NCBI GenBank assembly: GCA_013115135.1
Contig: JABANP010000205.1
Location: forward strand, 1-64,000
Direction of reading: 5' to 3'
Origin: Perkinsus olseni
Taxonomy: Eukaryota > Perkinsozoa > Perkinsida > Perkinsidae
Length of the DNA stretch: 64,000 nucleotides
Positions 46,515 to 55,700 of this stretch are shown piece by piece. Made by a program: the position numbers and the translations under genes. Position 1 is the stretch's first letter. Every line of letters starts with the position of its first letter. The notes beneath the pieces were generated by a model. That model worked only from the letters and a program-made list of their open reading frames with translations. It was not told where the DNA came from and ran no database searches.

Positions 46515-48722
46515 CTAGAGCCGCCCTGTCCCTTCCGAGAGTCTTGAGACGCTGCAGGTGGAGGTACTATCGCTGATGCACCGGAAGAACCATTTCGCGC
46601 GCCACGAAATTACCCTAAACTTACATGTCATCGGTATGCGAGTATCCTGACAGTAGGCCTCGATGATCCTCCCAACGGCCTGCCGTATCAAAGCCAGCCT
46701 GTACGGCCGACCGGGCAGCAGCTGCACTTCTTCAGCTGATGTCAACTCGCTATTGGTTATGTCCAGCATGGACCTTTAGGCAGGGGGTAACAACCATTCG
46801 AACGAAAGATATTTTTCCGCACAGCAGAGAATGTGAACTGAGGCAAATGATGCGACATAATTATACCGGTAGAAAATACAACTCCGACGCACGAATAAGA
46901 CCTCCTAGAGTTCCACAAGATTAAGATTCCGCCAGAAATGGTTTTAGCTACAATCGCATTCACAATAGAAAAACAAGGGAAATTGTACCCTTCTTCGCAG
47001 CAGCAGAAGGTTGATACGAAGATTTTGCTCGGAGAAAAAGGAAGACATTTCCAAGCGAACCCTAAGAGCCCAGCCCACTGAATTCACTCGGCGCAGTCGC
47101 GAAGGGTAATTCCAATTGTCATTCCGAAAGTGCGGTGACCACCTCCCTTTAGTACAGATCGTTCCGTCGGTAAGCCACAGCTCGGGCAACATCAGTGCAG
47201 ATTATGTCCACATCATCGCAGGAGACCGTCGGAGAGAGGCAAAACTTCGGATTATTCGCTGAAATGGCACAACGGTCAGGCATCCAGGCTTCCCAGACAG
47301 AGACCCCAGGTTCGATTCCGGCACTGAATCGATATTCAATTTTCGCACAGTACATCCATTCTCATGTACACGCTGCCAACTCAGTAAAGTTCTACCCTGT
47401 AACAGAGTGTTCGTCACATAGCCTCTGCTGCTAAGAAGTTATGGCCTCTAAACCACTTCTCAAATTTGTTTTATTTGATCGGGAAATGGTGTAGTGCGCA
47501 GTCATCACAAGCCTCCATCGTCGATGAAAGACGGTATCCAAAGCGTGTCGCCAAACAGTCCGTCCCCCCACCAGAACAACACCGAAGGCGGAGCTCTCGA
47601 TTTTGAACTACTTCGCAACGAGAAATTCTGACTTTCAGCAGCAGCATACAATCTAGTACCCAAAATTTGACCGCGCGCCACGAAATTCCGACGGTCCCCA
47701 CTTCACCTGGTAAGAACATGAGGACCTCGCACTGCAGCCAGCACTCCCTCGAGAGGCGCAACTTGGCCGACAACTCGCTAGGCGATGTGAGGGAGGTCAG
47801 TACCGTGCCTAGTCCTTCTAGGGCTGATTCACGGCAACAGGAGAACCAAAGGAGCCTGTAGAGATCCACCTGAAAAGAAACTAAAGAAATTAACGGGACG
47901 TCCATTGGGACTTCTCGGGAAAATTCAACCATCGAATTAAGTCAGCCAGGCTTCATTCGCACCGCTGACAACGAGACCAGCTGGACAGTTCTCCGAAAGA
48001 CGACAAATCAGAGAGTAGTAACAACCAAGTGGCGCATGACGAGTAAACGGCAGAGCATTCGGGTGTTGTGTTTTCAATGAGTCGGTCACATCACAAAGTC
48101 GCCAATCAGATGATCTACTGGACAGCCGATGGTCATCTCCCCGAGCCTTCGCTCCCGACCTTCTCCCGATAAAGTCCATTCATCAGGGAAACCCGTCACT
48201 GGTCTCGACAGCGTGCAAGAACTGCAGCTCATTGATAGACTCACAATGGCAACCGAATAGGGCGGTCCACAGCTGCTCCAGCTGACTACTCTTCAGCCCT
48301 GTACCTTTAGGAATGCACGGAAATACCCTCACCAGGGATCGAACCCGGGCCACACCTCTATGGAAGGTAGCGCTCCCGTGAGGCTGCCGTCCTCCACTAA
48401 CAATACTCTTCGCGGAGAGTCTCTCCAGCCACTTTCGAAGTAGGTTCTGCAAGGCCCGCTTATGACGATATAACAGTAGCTGCTCGGCAGATGAGTTCAC
48501 CACCGGAGAGCGATTAGTCATACTCAAAACACCCGCAACATCTCAATAATTACAGTCATGAAAATGCACCTCCCGGGGTTCGAACCGGGGACCTTTTGGT
48601 TCACGACAGTAGACGCCTCCGTACAGGTCTTTCCAACTCCCGGAAGCTCCCTTGGTATAATAAAACGCAACTCCCACTACCCGAACTAAAGGACTGAGGA
48701 AGGCAATAGTTGTTGTCGTCAT
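46515..48722 (-). CDS. Unrecognised multi-exon protein with N-terminal hydrophobic segment
   Basis: The start MTTTTIAFLSPLVRVVGVAF at 48,722 gives a signal peptide or membrane anchor. Two 51-nt introns (48,592-48,542 and 48,355-48,305) join in frame to LLLYRHKRALQNLLRKWLER and GLKSSQLEQLWTALFGCHCE. Later exons: APLGCYYSLICRLSENCPAG (about 48,050-47,960), VDLYRLLWFSCCRESALEGL with LRLSRECWLQCEVLMFLPG (about 47,870-47,710), NNPKFCLSPTVSCDDVDIIC (about 47,258-47,160) and LLPGRPYRLALIRQAVGRII (about 46,730-46,640). The protein is Leu- and Cys-rich and helical, and I recognise no domain. Four of its introns carry either a tRNA-like T-arm or the AATTTCGTGGCGC motif. Confidence 0.45.
46596..46611 (-). 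repeat. AATTTCGTGGCGCGCG element at a donor site
   Basis: In the sense direction it lies 12 nt after a GTAAGTTTAG donor and the intron ends GGTGCATCAG. Member of the inverted-repeat intron family. Confidence 0.7.
47259..47353 (-). other. Likely 95-nt intron made mostly of an antisense tRNA-like sequence
   Basis: The intron ends GTGCCATTTCAG before the exon NNPKFCLSPTVSC. On the plus strand 47,262-47,330 has a box A-like TGGCACAACGG, a CTTCCCA anticodon-like loop and a perfect box B GGTTCGATTCC, like a decayed tRNA-Gly(UCC). The acceptor site coincides with the tRNA 5' region. The donor at 47,353 is inferred. Confidence 0.6.
47672..47687 (-). repeat. AATTTCGTGGCGCGCG element in an intron
   Basis: Sense order: exon end MFLPG, GTGAAGTGGGGACCGTCGG, then the element. 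Same family as 46,596 and 54,562. Confidence 0.7.
48305..48355 (-). other. 51-nt intron with tRNA T-arm hairpin after the donor
   Basis: GTGTGGCCCGGGTTCGATCC begins the intron and TTCCTAAAG ends it. The hairpin CCCGGGTTCGATCCCTGG is a T-arm with a perfect B box in the sense direction. Confidence 0.75.
48542..48592 (-). other. 51-nt intron with tRNA T-arm hairpin at the donor
   Basis: GTCCCCGGTTCGAACCCCGG begins the intron and AATTATTGAG ends it. Removing it joins CREPK to DVAGVLSMTNR in frame. The hairpin starts at the first intron bases. Confidence 0.75.
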
Positions 48723-48824
48723 TGTTAAAACACAGGAAAATTTCGAGATATTTAAGGACCCCACTCGGCAACCTATTCAAATTACGACGAACTCCTTCGG
48801 CGACGATAATGGAACATCAGCGAC

Positions 48825-51800
48825 TTAGTTAACATCAGCGCTGGCCAGCACCGCAGGATACTTCTGCTCAGCCTCGTGGTAAAGTCGGGTCTCCAAGGGC
48901 TCCTGAAAAAAATACATCATCCATCTTGAGGTATTGAAATCTTTCACAAGATGATCCACTTGTCGACATCGAAGCAAAAAGGACGTGAGTTTCCACTGTC
49001 AAACAACATCGTTATACCGGGGCGAAAATATGGTGAAAAATTTCGACCACGGCAGCTGGGACGAGAAGACGGCCCGTCCCGTCACAACTAGCTTTAGTAA
49101 ATCGAAATACGAAATAATAAGAAACGGCTCCTTCACTCTCATAACAGGTGAGGTCGAGGTACAATAGCGCATCTAGAACTCTATCCCATTCTACGGTATA
49201 ACTCATTATCAATTGGAAAGTAGCATAGAATCCCCGGCAACTGACAAGGACTTACGAAAGGCTTGTAAATAGCCCACTTGAAGTTCTTCGCCTGAGAGCA
49301 CTGAACGCCGCTGAGTGTTGCATCGGACACCTGAACGATGGCAATCCGACAAGGCAACACTCGAGCCCGCAGGGCTTACCGGAGCGAAATCTAAGCAGGT
49401 TCGATCGGGACCTCCTCGAATGAAGCCGGCCTCGTTCAACTCCCAAACTTGGTTGGAATTGCTGCCATCTGTATAACAAGTATACCTGATAAAGCAGGAA
49501 TGACGTTAAATTCGACTCACTTGTCGTCAGAGAAAAAATAAATTTCCATATCTACACCTTTTCCCGAGCAAATAAAATGTTTTTTCGTTTGATTTAAAAG
49601 GGCATGGAAAATCGAATTTCATTTTAAAAAAGTTTTGACACGGGTTAAATCGTATTTGCTCATACTATTAATTTGGGTGACAAAACGAATTTGGTTTGAC
49701 AATTTTTTAATTCCAATGACACTCGCTAAATTGCTATCAAAATGGTTTAAACCGAACGAAAAAACATTTTATTTGCTCGGGAAAAGGTGTAGTGTGGTAA
49801 TGTTGAAGAATACTGCAATTCCTTCACAAATTAATCGTTTACGAGACGGCTACTAACCAAATGAGGAGAAAAAAATTTTCGCTACTATAACGAAAAAAAT
49901 CCGTTAGCAAACCCTGGAGGATTTCGAATGGTCAAAAACGAACATGATTCTGTATAAAGGGAGCGCATTCGCGAAGTAATGCCTCGGAGGCAGTGCCTCA
50001 GACCTAAGGTACCACATACAGAAACGAAAAGTCAAATAAACGATTCATATGATAGAACGTTTCCAGCCCGTATCTTACAACTGGGCCTGCTTTCCTCCAC
50101 CAGCGTCCAAACACAGTCCAGATTCTTGGTTCACTAGGCCCTTGAACTTAGCGTACTCCCACTTCTGCGATGAAGCTTCCTCGTCACATTGCGACACCTG
50201 CCGAACCATCCCAAAAAAATTCAACCTCGTGAGAGCTCCCATTTGCAAATCTCGCCGATGAATACCATTCCCGACTTACCGCAAGCCCAGTCTTCTCGCT
50301 CGCGCCCAGACACCAATTGCCGTCCCGAAGGGAAAAGTATTTCCCATCAGCTGAAAGAAACGAAAACAGTCCGACCTTCGTAGTCCGATCTTCGTAGTCC
50401 ATCCTTCGTAGTATTGACATAACCGTTCGCGCGGAAATTTAGGAAATTTCCCATAGCGTTAGATGATGAACAAGCAAGTTGCTTGAAGCAACCCTTGATC
50501 CTGTTCCCACCGAGAAGCTGTTAAGGTCTCCACGAAAATGGCTAGACAACACACAGACAACAGGGCATGATCATCATCTTCATCAATCTCTCCCCGAGAG
50601 CTCTTAAATGCACGGAGGCACCACGAGAAGCTCCTACGCCTTCGGAAGAAGCCCGATGCAGAGGGAGACCCTCCCTCGTTATCTTTTGCAGTAGGTTCTA
50701 GTCTAGCTGCTAGACGTTGTGGTGATCTCCGAACCGTGTGTGGTTATCTGTATACTGATGGAAGTCACAGTACCACACAGTATCTTCTTCAGCTCACCAC
50801 CCTCCATAGACTCGCCTTTGCACAGGCCTAACATGTTGCCTTATTGCGTTAAAAATCACGGGCCGTAGATCCCAAATCGTCACAAATGAAACCCCCCCAT
50901 GCTGCCTTTGTCTCGGGTGAAACTCCGGTTCATCGTTCTCAACAATAGGCTGTACCCTTCCCTCATTTCACCAGCATCCATGAGCCTCGCGACAGAACGA
51001 GCGGGTTTCTCATAAAAGAGTTCAGAAACTTACTTCTCCTGCCTCCCAAACACAATCTCAGCGCAATACCTATGCCGGCAGACTGCCCAGTCTCTCGCTT
51101 ATTTGCAAGTGCAGGCGCTGCTCTTTGTCGACATTACCATATGGTACGAGAAACAGTTAGTGGCAAGTTGCCACTGGCAACATCTTTCTCGCTCGTATCC
51201 CTGCGCTTAGATCAAAGCGAAGAAGGTGGAGGGCAAAGTCGGCGCGCGGGAGAGAACTGCGCCTCGTCGTCGTTGAACAGTACCGGGAAGCTCAAGACAA
51301 TATGATGCAACTGAGTGTTAAACCGGTTGATCAAGATGTTAACGCTGTGGTGCCTCAGGACTCTGCCAGAATCGGCAAATCCAAACAGCGCGCCCCTGCC
51401 AAACATCTGCCGCGGGCCATCGCCTCTAGCTTCTTGACTGATGTTGTTCAGGCGAAGAGCGCGGACCCTAGGCTAGCGTTCCTAGCTGAGAAGTCAATCC
51501 TCATCTCCAACTTTCATGTGAACTCTCGCCAGAAATGCGGAAGTTTTGCCAGCTGAACGGACAAGTCACAAAACCTCGCAGTAGTGGCAGCCACTAAGTG
51601 GCTCACTGCTAGAGAGGGTGCAACTGCTCTCCCCGACCCGGCTGCAGTTACTGCAGTGCAGTCATTTGCTCATTCTTCGATTGTCAAAAACGGAGCATGC
51701 TTCTCGGGCATTCCGGATGAGAGCAGAAATCGACGGGAGAATTCGCAGTTTCCGAACCCGCAATTTCCCGAATCTTCCGGATATTTGAATCAAAGCTGAA

Positions 51801-52229
51801 TCAGTCCTGTGTATGCTCGTACATCGATCTGTTTCTGGACCTCAGCAGGAAAATGTGACATTTAAAATGTCTAACTGAGTCGCTAGCGGCGTTGAACCCG
51901 TGACTCCGTGCTTTTCGTGCTCCGATTCGTGAGTTTTTTCTTGCTATTTTTCCTACATTTCCACAAAAATGGAAATACATCAAGAATATATCAAGGATTT
52001 TCACACTCCTCAGCTCACCAGTAACAGATTCCTTCTTGAATCTTTGACCGTATTTCGTCACGCCATCTTCTGAGATACAACCTTCCAGAACGACCTGAAA
52101 TAAAGTTGTCCAATACATGCGCAGATGGCTAATGACAATGCGTGAGTTGGCCCGCTACCTACCGGTTGAGTCGTCTTCGCTTCGTTCTTAACCGAAAAGC
52201 ATTTTCCCAAATTAGAGCCGCCAGTGAAC
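48825..52229 (-). CDS. Beta-trefoil (ricin B-type) lectin-domain protein
   Basis: Carbohydrate-binding beta-trefoil repeats, recognised by the QxW and CL patterns, are spread over several exons: FTGGSNLGKCFSVKNEAK (about 52,229-52,160), VVLEGCISEDGVTKYGQRF (about 52,095-52,030), ADGKYFSLRDGNWCLGAS (about 50,350-50,280), SQKWEYAKFKGLVNQESGLC (about 50,175-50,110), NQVWELNEAGFIRGG with TCLDF (about 49,470-49,385), LSGVQCSQAKNFKWAIYKPF (about 49,330-49,257), and the end RLYHEAEQKYPAVLASADVN with TAA at 48,827-48,825. I see no catalytic domain. It may be a separate lectin or the rest of a second GalNAc-transferase-like gene; upstream exons beyond 52,229 were not found. A large gap at 50,380-51,950 is treated as intron. 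Confidence 0.6.
51072..51556 (+). CDS. Possible unrecognised exon(s) inside the lectin gene's large intron
   Basis: Plus-strand open stretches read LPRAIASSFLTDVVQAKSAD and RLAFLAEKSILISNFHV, which look protein-like, on the strand opposite to the lectin gene. No recognised family and no clear splice partners. It might be a nested gene or chance. Confidence 0.22.
51884..51915 (-). repeat. tRNA T-arm-like sequence in the lectin gene
   Basis: Sense strand GTCACGGGTTCAACGCCGC: a B-box-like GGTTCAA with a short stem, in non-coding sequence between lectin exons. Confidence 0.5.
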
Positions 52230-52714
52230 CTGAAATCAAACCGGACGTCAAGGGATTCACCACGCCTAATTGTCCCGCCTACCGTATCGCCCCGCCGTTG
52301 ATCTTGTCTTCAAACTTCCAGGCTTGATTGGTATTGTGGTACTGAAAAAGCTAAAGATAGCCTCCACCCGATTACTGCTGCCTCCACAGTACACCTCCGG
52401 TCCGCGCCTTCTACTATTAACCATTTCGCAGTTCCATGGTACCAGTCAGACCAGACCAGTCATGACCAGGGGAGAAACTTCGAAATAGATTAACCGTTCC
52501 GCGCTTATGTAGACATCGGAATCATGTTCCTCGCGCCCCCCGAAAAGACTTGATAAGTTCTGTATCGATCACTGGCTCTATACTCCAATGAGAAAAAAGT
52601 CAACGAAACCAATAATACTAGCGTTCTGGCAGCGCCAATAGGACACTCTCATGGCCATACTCGATAGTGCCAGTTGTATTGGATCACGTACGCGCAATAT
52701 TTTAACACGCCATT

Positions 52715-55700
52715 TCATCGTTTCCTTGCGAGAAGCTCAACGTAGTTGATGAAAGGTGTATCTCCAAGATCCCTTAGAGAAAAATTCCCGCATTCGAATG
52801 ATACAAAACCGTCAGAAGATAGGTTCACCCCGAGTGAATCACCAATGCTGATCACGAATAAACCTACAGTGGCATCGTAGCAGCTATACAATAGTAGCTG
52901 GCTTCCCGAGGCACTATCAGCACAAAGCGTCTGGCCGCCGAGATCGCGTGCCTCGATCCGAGTCTTCCCATCGAAGTCGACAAGAGAGAACTTCTGCTCT
53001 CCTCCAACCTGATCACGGGAGAGAATTGACATCAAGACTTGCACGCATCAACCTAAGATTTTTTGGTCGCCACAAAAATGTACCTTTCCAGTGTCGCTAT
53101 CAATCTCGCATGGCGACAACTCGAATTTGCCGTTCGCTGCAGTAAGGCATTCTCCACTCTGAACCTCCAATATCCCTCCTGTCTTATCATCAACCTAAGA
53201 TACCACCATCGACCGCACAGCAAAGAAGTGCCCCGATCCAACCTTGAAGATTTGCCTAAAGTTCGGATTCTCGCAATCCTCCAACGTCACGTCAGTGCCC
53301 TTCGGTCGCTGCCCGCCAATGCAACCACTGCGGGTCTTCGCATAAGCCCCAGGAGCAATTTGTCTGAGAAATACAGAAAAAATATCTCAACTAGGATTCG
53401 AACCAGGGATCTCTTACAGTTGATGCGTAGCTTCATCCAGCTTAATCCATTGGCTGGTGAAATCTCCCCATGTACTGCAAACTCCCGTATATAATTGGCC
53501 TCCAATAGAGTCAATCGCTAGGCATTGATCAGTGTTCCAATTTCTAACGAAAAACAACATTCGCCGGGATCGAACCCGTGCCTCGGCCTTACCGGAATGA
53601 CGAGCAACATGTGTTAGTAAGAGTATCCCTATTCGCCCCATGCCACAGCTGGCCAGGCGATTGCTCCGAACAAGGCCTCAGTACTACCTTAGTGCCTGGC
53701 AAACTCCGAAATGACCACGATAACTTCGCACACTCCTTTCAACGACCCGCAGATCATTCCTACCCTCCCATAGAGACCTCAAAAACCAGTTTTCACCTCA
53801 GACGGTCAATGCATGAGAGAAAAAGAACGAAGTCTAATTTTGCTCCCACCGAAAAAGAGCGAAAACTTGCTAACAACCCGCTGCAACCTGGCCGGGATTC
53901 GACCACCATCGAGCAGATAAAATATTTTCATAAAATCTGAAAATCACGAAAATTCTTTCCCACAGAAATACCTCTATCTCGCCCACAGAAAGTTCGCGCT
54001 TCCAACCGCTATCACCTCCCTTGCGCTCAATGCACATGTTGGTCCTCTCATCCTTTATGTGGAATACTTTATCGGGTACCAGACCACCGTCGAAATATAC
54101 CTTCTTAAATCTGAAGGCAACCAGCAAGAATGAATCGTTCCTTCATTGCTACCATTCCGGATAATGGCCGCTATTCGTTTCTGATGATGAAATTTTGATT
54201 CATCATAATCATTCATTTACTGAACAGCTTCGGCGAGAACGATGGTAAATCGATTCAGAATGAAAACATATCTATCATTTCCGCCATCACTGCTTCGCTC
54301 GGCACAAGAGCTACAATTTCCCGCCGTTTTCTGATACCGCACCGAAAAATTGCTCATTTTTCCACCACGAGGAACTCTCGCCATGTTGTGAACTAGCCGC
54401 TACCTCACGCATGGAATGCCATAATCACTATTGTTTGCGATGCTTTTCTAATACACGCTTAGGACCCGAGTTATGATCCTAATCGACGGATACGCTAAGC
54501 ATTAGCACTGTGCTGATAGCACAAAGCCCGTGCCGCGAACAGAAGGGGCCAATTGAATTACCGCACGCCACGAAATTACCTCCGCAAGAACCATCCAAAT
54601 GGCTTGCACTTCAGCCTTTCCTTAACCTCCAAGATATTGCCTGATGAACATAAGATATTCTTCGCTGTGCGCAAAAGATATCTTACTGATATCGGGACGG
54701 TCCTTGTACCGTAGTCCGCCCGGCGCGAATTGTGAGAACTCCGGATACGTCTCGAGTTTCTCAAGCCACTCATCGTACCACGCCATAGCAGCACGGTACC
54801 TGATGCATTCGAATTTCGTGGCGCTCTAAAACAATATAAACCGTCACGCGCCACGAAATTACCTGTTGGTAGTGACCGCTCCTCCCGGTACTGTGTACTT
54901 AGCCCTGGTCTTCGGCCGACTGGACAACCTCCACATGTGCGCTACATAGGAATCCTGCGCATTAACCTGAGAATAAATGAAAACAATGACCATACCAAAA
55001 CTTTCGTAACTAATCTCGTGACGATCCAACACCGAGCTCAGCTATGCAAATGCAAAATGGTTAAAATTGCAGCGAAAGCAAAACCGAAAATCTCAGGAGC
55101 CAGTTAAAGTTCACCCACAGTGCGAAAACACATTCCGCATTTTACATAGCCATTTTGAGAAAAAAAACCACGTTGGATTTTGCGTGAGAATCCAGGGGAG
55201 TAGAGTTTCGCCTTTCCCGTTATTACAATCTCCCCGCCACATAACCATATCCGAAGACTTTGATCGATATTCTCTCCGCCCCAGCCGAGCATATTCTCAT
55301 CATACCCTCCTGTCTCATCCCACCACTTCTTAGACATCGCAAGCAGGCCACCGGACATGATCGGAACATACCTGATACATTGGCGTTGAGCAAATGCAAG
55401 AGAGCAAGATTACTACATATCATCCGAGGTGAACCACTTGAAATCAGCATCCCAAGTCAAATAGCACTTGGACATGCCGCCTCCTCCGCGATGCTCCTCC
55501 CAAGTGTCGGGATCGAGATCAGTAATGGACGGCACAACAACTCCTGAATATAGAAAGATGCGGTCAAGAAAACGCAGCGTCATGATACGAGAGCAGCAAA
55601 TTCATCTGCAAGATCAGACGTGAATTTGGAGTTTTCCTGCTGATTCTCTTGAGCGACTTTGAATCAGAAACGGAGATTTTCATACTTGGCCTCCCCATCA

